A stretch of DNA of 64,000 nucleotides from an uncultured Eubacteriales bacterium (GTDB taxonomy: Bacteria; Bacillota; Clostridia; Oscillospirales; Acutalibacteraceae). The stretch lies in NCBI GenBank assembly GCA_934486455.1, contig CAKSPR010000003.1, forward strand, positions 7,573 through 71,572, written 5' to 3'. Shown piece by piece: positions 52,147-60,153 of the stretch; within the stretch, counting starts at the first letter, position 1; every line of letters starts with the position of its first letter. Below the pieces are notes generated by a model. That model was not told where the DNA came from. It ran no database searches and was given only the letters and a program-made list of their open reading frames with translations. The position numbers and the translations under genes were made by a program.

Positions 52147-53493
52147 TTATTTCGAAAGCAGGAGAGAGAAATTCTCAAGAGCGTTTCTCAGGTCAACAAG
52201 GAATCTGGAAGCGGGGCTTCCGTCCACTGCGCGGTGGTCGTAGGTCAGGGACAGTCCCATTGCGGGATAGGTCTTGATCTCGCCGTTTACCTCGCGGATG
52301 CGGGTGGTAATGGTGTCAACACCGAGAATACCGGTTTGGGGAGTGTTGATAACGGGAGTAAAGCTCTCGATACCGTAGGAGCCGAGGTTGGAGATGGTGA
52401 AGGAAGCGCCGGACAGCATGTCGGGAGTTGCGCCGCCGTTCTTGCAGGTGGCGGCAAGCTCTTTTGCCTTGGCCGAAATCTCGTTAAGGCTCATGTTCTG
52501 TGCATTCTTAATGGTGGGGACGACAAGTCCTCTGTCGGTGTCGACGGCAACGCCGAGATGAACGCCGTTGAAATATCTCATGGTGTCGCCGTTAAGCAGA
52601 TGAGCGTTAAGAGCCTTATGCTCGGGCTTTGCAAGCACACGGGATACCGCAAAGAGAATGATGTCGTTAAGGGTGATGTTGGCAAGACCCAGTTTTTCGC
52701 CGTTTGCCTTGACCTTCTTGCGGAATGCCATAATTTCGGTGGCGTCGAAGGAGGTGGTGTGGGTAAGCTGGGCGGCGGTGGAAAGGGAGGATGTCATCTG
52801 CTTGGCAATGGCCTTGCGGATGTTGGGCATCTTCTCGTCAACATACTCGGGACCGGCAGCAGCGGGTGCTGCGGCAGCGGCTGCGGGAGCTGCGCCGATA
52901 TCGGCAACCGAGAATTTTCCGCCGAGTCCCGTGCCTGCTGCGCCGGCAAAGTCGCCCGCGGCGGCATAGGTGGCGGTGGGTCCGTTTTCTATAAGGGCGC
53001 GCACGTCCCGCTCGATTATACGGCCGTTAGGACCGGTGGGAGCGGCAAAATGAGGATCAATGCCGGTTTTTTCGGCAAGAGCCTTTGCGCGGGGAGAGAT
53101 TTTGATAAATTCACCGGCAGCGGCAGGAGCGGCAGCGGTGGGAACGGCGGGAGCGGCCTCTGCGGCGGGAGCAGCAGCGGGAGCCGGCTGCGCGGGGGCT
53201 TCTGCGGGAGCGTCGTCGCCTTCGATTTTCGGCGCAAACTCGGCTGTGCTTTCGCCCTCTTTACCGATGACGCAAACATTGGTCATGGTAGGAATATCGT
53301 CGTCCTCTTTAAAGAACTGTTCAAGCATGATACCGTCAACGGGAGACTCTTCTTCAAGGGTCGATTTGTCGGTCTCATAGGTAAAAAGAACATCGCCTTT
53401 TTTTACAGCGTCGCCCTTTTTCTTGTGCCACTCGGTAAGGATACAGCTTTCGACTGAAATACCTACATTGGGCATCATTACAGGTGTTGCCAT
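52147..53493 (-). CDS. Dihydrolipoyllysine acyltransferase (E2)
   Basis: A 448-residue E2 core subunit. The lipoyl domain (about 1-78) carries the lipoylated lysine in YETDKSTLEE (Lys43). An Ala/Pro-rich linker follows, then a peripheral subunit-binding domain (KISPRAKALAEKTGIDP), a second Ala/Pro linker and the catalytic domain ending with DHRAVDG near 418, which holds the active histidine. There is one lipoyl domain. AGGAGGAAATATAA precedes the ATG. It is the first enzyme gene after the DeoR regulator, 42 bases downstream. Confidence 0.95.
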   Translation of the reverse strand: MATPVMMPNVGISVESCILTEWHKKKGDAVKKGDVLFTYETDKSTLEEESPVDGIMLEQFFKEDDDIPTMTNVCVIGKEGESTAEFAPKIEGDDAPAEAPAQPAPAAAPAAEAAPAVPTAAAPAAAGEFIKISPRAKALAEKTGIDPHFAAPTGPNGRIIERDVRALIENGPTATYAAAGDFAGAAGTGLGGKFSVADIGAAPAAAAAAPAAAGPEYVDEKMPNIRKAIAKQMTSSLSTAAQLTHTTSFDATEIMAFRKKVKANGEKLGLANITLNDIILFAVSRVLAKPEHKALNAHLLNGDTMRYFNGVHLGVAVDTDRGLVVPTIKNAQNMSLNEISAKAKELAATCKNGGATPDMLSGASFTISNLGSYGIESFTPVINTPQTGILGVDTITTRIREVNGEIKTYPAMGLSLTYDHRAVDGSPASRFLVDLRNALENFSLLLSK

Positions 53494-53535
53494 TTATATT
53501 TCCTCCTAAAATAGATTTTTGATATTATATTAAAG

Positions 53536-54306
53536 TCATTCGTAAATGACCTTAACCTGCGATTTTTCGCAAAGCTCCAAAATTTCGTCCGAAGGGCGCT
53601 TGTCGGTGATGATTATGTCTATGTCCTCCATGTGGGCGAAGGTAAAGGGCATGGTCTTTCCGAATTTTGTGGAATCGAGAAGCATAATGACCTTTTCGGC
53701 CTTTTCTATTATGCTCTTTTTAAGCACCCCTTCGTCGTAATTTCCGACGGTAAACCCGTTTTTGACCGAAAATGCCGAGCTTACCACAAGGGCGGTGTCG
53801 ATGTTGAGACGGTCGATCTGGGACTCCGAACGGTTGCCGGAGGCGGCCAGATTGCTGCGGTTTATAAGGCCGCCGATGACCGTTACCGAGGGCTTATATC
53901 TTTTGGAAAGCTCCATGGCCACGTTAATTCCCGATGTGACCACCGAGAAGTTAAGGTCGGGCAGATTTCTCGCAAGGAACATACCGGTGGAGCCTGCGTC
54001 GATGTAGACCGAGCGTCGAGGCTCGATAAACTTGGCGGCAAGCTTGGAAATTTTGCTTTTAGCCTCTTGGTTTTTTGCGGCGCGCAGGGCGTAAACGTCC
54101 TCCTGTTCGCTGAGAGTGCGAAGATATTTTGCCCCGCCTCTTATTCTGACCGCCTGGCCGAGATTTTCAAAGTATTCAAGGTCGCGGCGCAGCGTCATGC
54201 TCGAAACCTCGGGGAAACGCTTTTCAAGATCTTTTAGAAAAACCGTACCTTCTTCACGGAGCAGCTCAAGAACCTTTTCTCTTCGGGCAATGCTCAATGC
54301 TTTCAC
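53536..54306 (-). CDS. DeoR-family transcriptional regulator
   Basis: A 256-residue regulator. The N-terminal helix-turn-helix (1-57: KVLELLREEGTVFLKDLEKRF, SSMTLRRDLEYFE) is followed by a DeoR-type sensor with IDAGSTGMFLARNL (about 100-113), a phosphosugar-binding fold. Such proteins usually respond to phosphorylated sugars. It starts the operon with the dehydrogenase genes, a combination that suggests control by a sugar-linked signal, which is inference. Its own promoter at 54350 is near-consensus. Confidence 0.9.
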   Translation of the reverse strand: MKALSIARREKVLELLREEGTVFLKDLEKRFPEVSSMTLRRDLEYFENLGQAVRIRGGAKYLRTLSEQEDVYALRAAKNQEAKSKISKLAAKFIEPRRSVYIDAGSTGMFLARNLPDLNFSVVTSGINVAMELSKRYKPSVTVIGGLINRSNLAASGNRSESQIDRLNIDTALVVSSAFSVKNGFTVGNYDEGVLKKSIIEKAEKVIMLLDSTKFGKTMPFTFAHMEDIDIIITDKRPSDEILELCEKSQVKVIYE

Positions 54307-54349
54307 CTCTGTCTGTTAGTTTTTGTTACAAAATCACATTTATGTGTTA

Positions 54350-54378
54350 ATTATAAACTCATACGGGCAGTTTGTCAA
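54350..54378 (-). promoter_or_regulatory. Strong promoter of the deoR-E2-lpd-E1 operon
   Basis: On the minus strand TTGACA, 17-base spacer, TATAAT: both boxes consensus. It lies about 45 bases upstream of the DeoR regulator start. Confidence 0.85.
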
Positions 54379-54461
54379 TGGTTAAACCTTAAAATTCTCA
54401 TTAAAAAAGCAGAAAATTCACAAATGTTAAAAAGAACAGTGAATATGTTAAAAAAGAAAAA

Positions 54462-54509
54462 AGAAAGAAAAAAAGCAAGGCAAAGGGCGCGGAAGCTTTT
54501 TCCGCGCCC
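54462..54509 (-). terminator. Terminator of the two-component/htrA operon
   Basis: Stem GGGCGCGGAA / TTCCGCGCCC with a short loop; a T-rich tract (complement of GAAAAAAAGC) lies 15-20 bases downstream on the minus strand. Confidence 0.65.
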
Positions 54510-54551
54510 ATATAAGGCTTTTATCGGCTGCAAGGGATTTTCCCGCTCCGA

Positions 54552-56399
54552 TTATTCTTTTCCGTAATCTCCGAAAAAGTCGTAGGGATTTTGTGTGTTG
54601 TAGGAGGCGGTGTTGTCCCCGGTGGTGTAGCTTGATTGGGAATCCGACTGTATATAGGTTCCGGTGGCGGTAAAATATGCGCCGGTCTCGCTGCTGTAAA
54701 CGGTCAGCTTGACCTCGTCGCCTATCTGAGCCTTTTCAACAATGTCAAGCACCTGGTCGGCCGAAACAATGTCGGTGTCGTCAACCTGGGTGATTATGTC
54801 GTTTTCCTTTATGCCAGAGCTTTTAAGGGTGCTGTCCCGATCGATGCTTTTAACAAGGAGGCCGGTAGGGACATCTTTAAGCTCGGCGGCCACCGTGTTG
54901 ATGTATGTGTAGGTAATTCCGAGCTTTGCCCGATTGGTGACCTTTCCGTAGGCTTTAAGCTGGTCGATAACGCCCAGGGCGCGGGTGGTGGGAATGGCAA
55001 AGCAAACATTGTCGATGTCGGTGCTGGCATATTTGGACGAGCATATTCCGACCACCTGTCCGCTCATGTTAACAAGAGCTCCGCCCGATGTGCCGGGGTT
55101 GATGGCGGCCGTAGTCTGAATGAATTTTTCCGAGGAGGTGCCGTTTGACACCCTGCGGTCGACGGCCGAAACAATTCCCTGAGTAACGCTTCCGTCAAGT
55201 CCCGCCGATGCGCCGATTGCAAGCACCTCTTCTCCGGTTTTGACCGATTCGGTGGCAAAGGTGGCGGGAGAAAGCTCCGCGGGCTTGTCTATTTTAAGTA
55301 TGGCAAGATCGCTTTTTTTATCTCCCGAAACAAAGGAGGCCTTGAATTCGGTTCCCGAACTGAGGGTTATGAGGAAGGAGGCGTTGGGAACCTCGGAATA
55401 GATGTGGTCGTTGGTGAGAATGTATCCGTCCTTATCCATAATGATACCCGAGGCGATGGCGCCGGCCGAGCCCGAGGAGCTGTATACGGTTATGCTTACC
55501 ACGCTGTCCGAAACCGAGGAAATGACCTGCTCGTAGGTCATGGTGCGGTCGGTGGAGCCTTCGGTGTTAAGGTCGAAATCGGAGGGAGAGCCGGCTTGGT
55601 CTTTGCCGTCTTTAACGCTGAAGGAGGGATTGTTAAAGTCGATTTTCCCCATCGCCTTTCCGGCGATTATTCCGATCGAAAGACCGATAACGCCCACCGC
55701 AACGCAGCAGGCCACGCATATAAATGCAATAAGTCCCTTGCTCATGCGTTTTTTGGGAGGCTTCTTCCCCGAAGGGGTGGGGTGATTTGCGGGATTGGCC
55801 GAGGGGTTATAGGGCTGCTGACCGTAGGGCGGCACATAGCCGTAGCCCTGTCCGCCTTGTTGCCCGGGATGACCGTATCCCTGACCGTAGCCGTAGGGAG
55901 GGGGCACAGGAGCCGAATGGTAATATCCGTTGTATGGACGGTTGTAATACTGTCCGTAGGGTGCGCCGCAGCCCTGCCCGTAGGGGGGAACGCCGTAGTT
56001 TTGACGGGGCGGAGTGTATTGGCCGTAGGGCGCCGAGCCGTCGGGGCAGCCCTGCCCGCTTGCGGCCTGCTCGCCTGCTCCCGCGTTTTGAGCGGTCTGT
56101 TCTGTGCCGCCGTACTGTGGCTGTGCGCCGGTGCTGCCGTCGGCTGTTTTATCTGTAATGTTCTCGCCGTCGCCCTGAGCCGGAAGACTTTCGGCGTCGG
56201 TCTGCGGGGAGACGGCCTGCGGTTCGTTTGTTTCCGATTCGCCCGTTTCCGGGTTGCCGGCCCGTGTGCCGCTTATTTCGGCGTCGCTTGTCGCTGCGGC
56301 ATCGGTCGTCTCGGCGGCATCGGTCGTCTCGGCGGGGTCGGTCGCAGGCTGTTGGGTTGTATTTTCGCTTTGCGGGATAATCTTATCAAGCTCATCCAT
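54552..56399 (-). CDS. htrA: HtrA/DegP-type membrane-anchored serine protease
   Basis: A 615-residue trypsin-like protease. About 215 residues of Thr/Ala-rich then Pro/Gly/Tyr-rich (PYGQ-like repeats) cytoplasmic sequence precede one membrane segment (about 222-247). The extracytoplasmic protease domain has His332 in LTNDHIY, Asp364 in KKSDLAIL and Ser438 in PGTSGGAL; a PDZ domain (about 500-590) follows. HtrA proteases degrade misfolded secreted proteins. The start overlaps the kinase stop by eight bases, so it is coupled to the two-component system and probably under its control. Confidence 0.92.
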   Translation of the reverse strand: MDELDKIIPQSENTTQQPATDPAETTDAAETTDAAATSDAEISGTRAGNPETGESETNEPQAVSPQTDAESLPAQGDGENITDKTADGSTGAQPQYGGTEQTAQNAGAGEQAASGQGCPDGSAPYGQYTPPRQNYGVPPYGQGCGAPYGQYYNRPYNGYYHSAPVPPPYGYGQGYGHPGQQGGQGYGYVPPYGQQPYNPSANPANHPTPSGKKPPKKRMSKGLIAFICVACCVAVGVIGLSIGIIAGKAMGKIDFNNPSFSVKDGKDQAGSPSDFDLNTEGSTDRTMTYEQVISSVSDSVVSITVYSSSGSAGAIASGIIMDKDGYILTNDHIYSEVPNASFLITLSSGTEFKASFVSGDKKSDLAILKIDKPAELSPATFATESVKTGEEVLAIGASAGLDGSVTQGIVSAVDRRVSNGTSSEKFIQTTAAINPGTSGGALVNMSGQVVGICSSKYASTDIDNVCFAIPTTRALGVIDQLKAYGKVTNRAKLGITYTYINTVAAELKDVPTGLLVKSIDRDSTLKSSGIKENDIITQVDDTDIVSADQVLDIVEKAQIGDEVKLTVYSSETGAYFTATGTYIQSDSQSSYTTGDNTASYNTQNPYDFFGDYGKE

Positions 56400-57834
56400 T
56401 GTTCTGTTCCTCCGTTGAAATGTTGGATTCGGGCAGGGGGCCGCCCTTCATGGATATTATGAATTCGCAATATTCTCCCTCTTTGCTCTTAACGGTTATC
56501 TGCCCGTCGAGCATCGAAAGGATGGTTCGTACAAGATAAAGACCCAGTCCCGTGCCCTTGTTGTCGGCGCCGCGGGATTTGTCGACCTTGTAAAACCGGT
56601 CGAAAATATAGGGAAGATCCTTTTCGGGAATACCTTCCCCGGTGTTTGTTATGGAGAAATGCACCGTACCGTCCTTGTCCAGCTCGTCCTTAACGGTAAT
56701 GGTGCCGCCGGCGGGAGTATATTTAATGGCATTTTCAAAAAGGTTGAAAACCACCTGATACATAAGATCCCGGTCGGCCGTTACGGCCATGGGGGAAAGG
56801 CTGTCCAGCCCCTCTAAGGTGATGTCTTTGGAAAATATCTGATTTTCCAGCTGTATGGCGGCGCTGAGCACGGTACGGGAAAGGTTGACCGTTTGCTTTT
56901 TAATCTCTATCTCCCCTGCCTCAAGCTTGGAAAGATTGAGCATGGAGGTGACAAGGCGGGAGAGGCGCTTAACCTCGTCCGAAACTATCTGAAGATATTC
57001 CTTTTGCCGATCCTTTGAAATGGTGCCGTCGAGAATTCCGTCGATAAAGCCGGAAATGGTGGTCATGGGGGTTTTAAGCTCGTGGGAAACATTGGCCACA
57101 AAGCCTCTGTGTTGCTGCTCGCTGACCGAAAGCGAGTGGGTCATGTTGTTAAAGGCCACCGCCAACTCGCCCAGCTCGTCCTCACGGTCGACTCGGATGT
57201 ATTTGGAAAAGTCGCCCTTACTCATTCTTCGCGCCGCGTCGGCCATGTCCCGCAGGGGTCTGACCATGTTGACGGCCAGCATATATGTGACCAGCAAAAT
57301 TATCGCAAGCACGCAAAGAGCCGACAAAACAAAGATTTTAAGAATGTTGGAAAGAAAGGCGCCCAGTCCCGCATAGGGAATAAAGCTGAAAACCGCGCCG
57401 GCCGTTTCTCCGCCCACCGTTATGGGGGCGGAAACGATGACGCTCCGTTCCCTAAGCACCCCGTCCAGGTCTCCGATTGAGGAATACTCCTCGGTTAAAG
57501 CCACCTTTGCAATGTCGGCGGAAACGGTGGCAACATCGGAATTGACCCGTTGGGGATCGGAAACGGCAATGGTGCCGTCGTCGACTATTACGAGCACGCA
57601 GCTTTCGGTGGCGCTGGTTACTATTTCGGTCATCTGAACGGTGTAACGCAGATTTCCGCCGAGAGCCCCCGCCTGGGTGGCGATGGCCTTGGCCTCGGCG
57701 GCAAGAGCCGAGCGCTTGGTTCTGAGCCAGTAGCTTCCGGTGAAGGAATAGATTATACATCCCAGCACCACAATGGCCACAACGATGACCGAGGTATAGG
57801 TCACAAAGAATTTCTTGAAAAAGCTCTTTTTCAT
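56392..57834 (-). CDS. Sensor histidine kinase with HAMP domain
   Basis: A 480-residue kinase. A membrane segment near 10-32, an extracellular sensor of about 130 residues, a second membrane segment (about 163-185) and a HAMP domain lead to the phospho-accepting helix FVANVSHELKTPMTTISGF (His251). The ATPase domain has the N box NLFENAIKYT and GTGLGLYLV. It lies six bases after its response regulator and overlaps htrA by eight bases. The signal is unknown; partnership with a protease suggests envelope stress, which is inference. Confidence 0.93.
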   Translation of the reverse strand: MKKSFFKKFFVTYTSVIVVAIVVLGCIIYSFTGSYWLRTKRSALAAEAKAIATQAGALGGNLRYTVQMTEIVTSATESCVLVIVDDGTIAVSDPQRVNSDVATVSADIAKVALTEEYSSIGDLDGVLRERSVIVSAPITVGGETAGAVFSFIPYAGLGAFLSNILKIFVLSALCVLAIILLVTYMLAVNMVRPLRDMADAARRMSKGDFSKYIRVDREDELGELAVAFNNMTHSLSVSEQQHRGFVANVSHELKTPMTTISGFIDGILDGTISKDRQKEYLQIVSDEVKRLSRLVTSMLNLSKLEAGEIEIKKQTVNLSRTVLSAAIQLENQIFSKDITLEGLDSLSPMAVTADRDLMYQVVFNLFENAIKYTPAGGTITVKDELDKDGTVHFSITNTGEGIPEKDLPYIFDRFYKVDKSRGADNKGTGLGLYLVRTILSMLDGQITVKSKEGEYCEFIISMKGGPLPESNISTEEQNNG

Positions 57835-57840
57835 AAAGAC

Positions 57841-58524
57841 TTATCTCACTTCAAACTTATATCCGACGCCCCAAACGGTTTTGAGCGACCATTTGTCCGA
57901 AACGCCCTCAAGCTTTTCGCGAAGCCGCTTAACATGCACATCGACGGTGCGGGAATCGCCGTAATAGTCAAAGCTCCAAACCTCGTCAAGAAGCTGATCT
58001 CTGGTGAAAACGCGGTTGGGATTGGAGGCCAGATGATATATAAGCTCAAGCTCCTTCGGAGGAGTGTCGATCTGCTTTCCGTCGACCCACAGCTCGTAGT
58101 TTGTAAGATTTATAACAAGCTTGTCGTATTTAACAACCTTGTCGGTGTTTTCGGGGGTTTTGACTCCGCGGCGCATGACCGCCTTGATTCTTGCCACAAC
58201 CTCTTTGGATTCAAAGGGCTTTGTGACATAATCGTCCGCCCCGAGCTCCAGTCCGAAAACCTTGTCAAAGGTCTCGCCCTTGGCGGTGAGCATTATGATG
58301 GGCACCTGTGAGGTTTTTCTGATCTCGCGGCAGACCTGCCATCCGTCGAGCTTAGGAAGCATAACATCAAGAAGAATGATGTCGGGGGATTCATTTTTAA
58401 AGGCTTCAACCGCCTCCTCGCCGTCGTTGGCAATAACGGTGGAATACCCCTCTTTTTCAAGATAGAGCCTAAGCAGCTCGCAAATATTGGTGTCGTCGTC
58501 GACAATAAGAACCTTAACCGACAT
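57841..58524 (-). CDS. OmpR/PhoB-type response regulator
   Basis: A 227-residue regulator. The receiver domain has the acidic pair DDD (9-11), phospho-acceptor Asp53 in LLDVMLPKLDG, and Lys near 104; the C-terminal winged helix (about 130-225) has the RVFTRDQLLDEVW and RTVDVHVKRLREKL blocks. It begins an operon with the kinase and htrA. The roughly 300-bp upstream gap holds a TATAAT on the minus strand without a good -35. Confidence 0.94.
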   Translation of the reverse strand: MSVKVLIVDDDTNICELLRLYLEKEGYSTVIANDGEEAVEAFKNESPDIILLDVMLPKLDGWQVCREIRKTSQVPIIMLTAKGETFDKVFGLELGADDYVTKPFESKEVVARIKAVMRRGVKTPENTDKVVKYDKLVINLTNYELWVDGKQIDTPPKELELIYHLASNPNRVFTRDQLLDEVWSFDYYGDSRTVDVHVKRLREKLEGVSDKWSLKTVWGVGYKFEVR

Positions 58525-58821
58525 ATCTCTCGCCCCTTTGTGAATTTTAAAAATTTAAATTTTTGTTTTTTTAAAGTCCCTGCGCCGTCACAGGCGGGGG
58601 AAGAAAGCCATGTTCCTTCGGCACGCCTTTTTCGGCACAGAAATGGAATTTAATTTACAATTATTTATTTTATTATAATGTCATTTTGTTAACAATATAT
58701 AAATCGGGTGTAACGCTTTTGTTGATTATTAAAACCTGCAAACCCGACGCCTTTATCGCAATGCCCGCCTGCGGATTTGATCGGCGAGCAGGACGGGAAA
58801 CGGCGCACAAGCGGCGGCTGC

Positions 58822-59739
58822 TTATTCCAGATCCTCAAGGTCGTAGGGCGTGCGCTGATAAACAAAGTAGTTGAGCCAGTTGGAAAAGAGCAGGTTGGCG
58901 TGAGCCCGCCAGTTCATGAGGGGCAGGCGGTCGGGGTCGTTTTCGGGGAAATAATATTTGGGCAGATCGGGGTTAATTCCTTTTTTGAGATCCCGTTCAT
59001 ATTCCCCCGCAAGGGTGCCTCTGTCATATTCCGAATGGCCTGAAATGAAGAACCTGCGGCAGTCGCGGTTTGCCACAATATGCACCCCCGCCTCCTTGGA
59101 AACGCCGATAATGTCAAGGTCGTGAACCGCCTCAACCTCGCGGATGTCCACGCCGGTATAGCGGGAATGAGGAGCAAAATATCGGTCGTCAAAGCCTCTT
59201 ATGAGAGGGTGGCTGGGAAGCAGAATCTCGTGAGAAAAAACGCCGCAAAGCTTTTTGTCGAGAATATGCTTTTTAATTCCGTAATAGTGATAAAGACCGG
59301 CCTGAGCGCCCCAGCAGATAAACATTGTGGAATAAACGCTTTTTTTTGCCCAGTCCATGATCTCGCAAAGCTCTTCCCAGTAATCCACCTGCTCAAATTC
59401 CATAAGCTCCACAGGCGCGCCGGTTATTATCATGCCGTCGTAGCGGTTGTTTTTTATTTCGTCAAAGGTTTTGTAAAATTTAAAAAGATGCTCGGCGCTG
59501 ACATTTTTGGCTTTGTGGGTGACCGTCTGAAGAAGCTCAACATCTACCTGCAGGGGGGAATTACTCAGCAGGCGCAGTATTTGAGTTTCGGTGGTGATTT
59601 TGGTTGGCATGAGATTCAGCAGGATGATCTTGAGGGGACGGATGTCCTGATGGGAGGCTCTATGCTCGGTCATGACGAATATATTTTCATCGTGAAGGGT
59701 TTTTGCAGCCGGCAATTCGTCCTGTATTCTTATGGGCAT
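58822..59739 (-). CDS. metA: Homoserine O-acyltransferase MetA (probably acetyl-CoA-specific)
   Basis: A 305-residue MetA-type enzyme that activates homoserine for methionine synthesis. The catalytic cysteine is Cys142 in MFICWGAQAG, and the His/Glu pair lies in FISGHSEYDRG (near 235-237). Residue 111 is Glu (GAPVEL) where the E. coli succinyltransferase has Gly; in Bacillus cereus Glu at this place goes with acetyl-CoA use. ATG 59739 with AAAGGA eight bases upstream is preferred to 59748. No riboswitch was seen in its 170-bp leader region. Confidence 0.94.
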   Translation of the reverse strand: MPIRIQDELPAAKTLHDENIFVMTEHRASHQDIRPLKIILLNLMPTKITTETQILRLLSNSPLQVDVELLQTVTHKAKNVSAEHLFKFYKTFDEIKNNRYDGMIITGAPVELMEFEQVDYWEELCEIMDWAKKSVYSTMFICWGAQAGLYHYYGIKKHILDKKLCGVFSHEILLPSHPLIRGFDDRYFAPHSRYTGVDIREVEAVHDLDIIGVSKEAGVHIVANRDCRRFFISGHSEYDRGTLAGEYERDLKKGINPDLPKYYFPENDPDRLPLMNWRAHANLLFSNWLNYFVYQRTPYDLEDLE

Positions 59740-59807
59740 TAAAATCATCCTTTCGGTAAGCTTTGGAAAGTGCCCCGTCGGGGCGGTCGCATTATGGGAA
59801 CAACATT

Positions 59808-59836
59808 ATTGTAACATAAAAATCGGCATTAAACAA
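59808..59836 (-). promoter_or_regulatory. Promoter of metA
   Basis: On the minus strand TTGTTT, 17-base spacer, TACAAT with an extended TGT. It lies about 70 bases upstream of the metA ATG. Confidence 0.65.
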
Positions 59837-59902
59837 CAATAAATATCGCCCGTTTTTGTTAACCGCAGCTCACACATACGACGGTGTTATTACCCTGTCC
59901 CG

Positions 59903-60054
59903 TCCCGGCCGAGGCAATCGGCGTAGGCCGATCGGAGGGAGGCGGCTTTAAGGGAAACACAGGCGCATCCGAAAAAAGCGGTTTTTCCCTGTCAAACCGA
60001 CGGCGGGGCTGCTCCCTCCGGTCACGGCAAGGACGGGACTGCCTCGGCGCCCCG
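59903..60054. repeat. Family-2 nested palindromic element, copy 3
   Basis: About 152 bp. Left arm GGCCGAGGCA, hairpin ATCGGC-GTA-GGCCGAT, CGGAGGGAG; right arm CTCCCTCCG, hairpin around GTCACGGC, TGCCTCGGCGCC. Arms are complementary and the inner hairpins differ. It lies between the metA promoter and the terminator of comM. Confidence 0.78.
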
Positions 60055-60083
60055 TAACCGCATACCTCCCTTTCGATAAAAAC

Positions 60084-60140
60084 AAAAGCCCTTCGTCCTC
60101 AAAAAAGCCGAAAGGCTTAAAGACAGATAAGGGCTTTTTA
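60084..60140 (-). terminator. Terminator of comM
   Basis: AAAAGCCCTT and AAGGGCTTTTTA with a loop of about 35 bases that itself holds AAGCC-GAAA-GGCTT. A T-run follows on the minus strand. Confidence 0.72.
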
Positions 60141-60153
60141 AGTTGACAAAGGA

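Noticed and set aside
50810..53457. Long plus-strand frames of 392 and 407 residues opposite lpdA and E2
   Set aside because: Shadows of the real genes, with low-complexity Gly/Cys/Val composition mirroring Ala/Pro linkers.
55404..56462. A 352-residue plus-strand frame opposite htrA
   Set aside because: Antisense shadow of a GC-rich repetitive tail; no motifs.
58525..58821. PHO-box-like TTACAC/TTAACA pair and a TATAAT upstream of the response regulator
   Set aside because: Only two poorly spaced half-sites and no matching -35 at 16-18 bases; not enough to call a Pho-type system.
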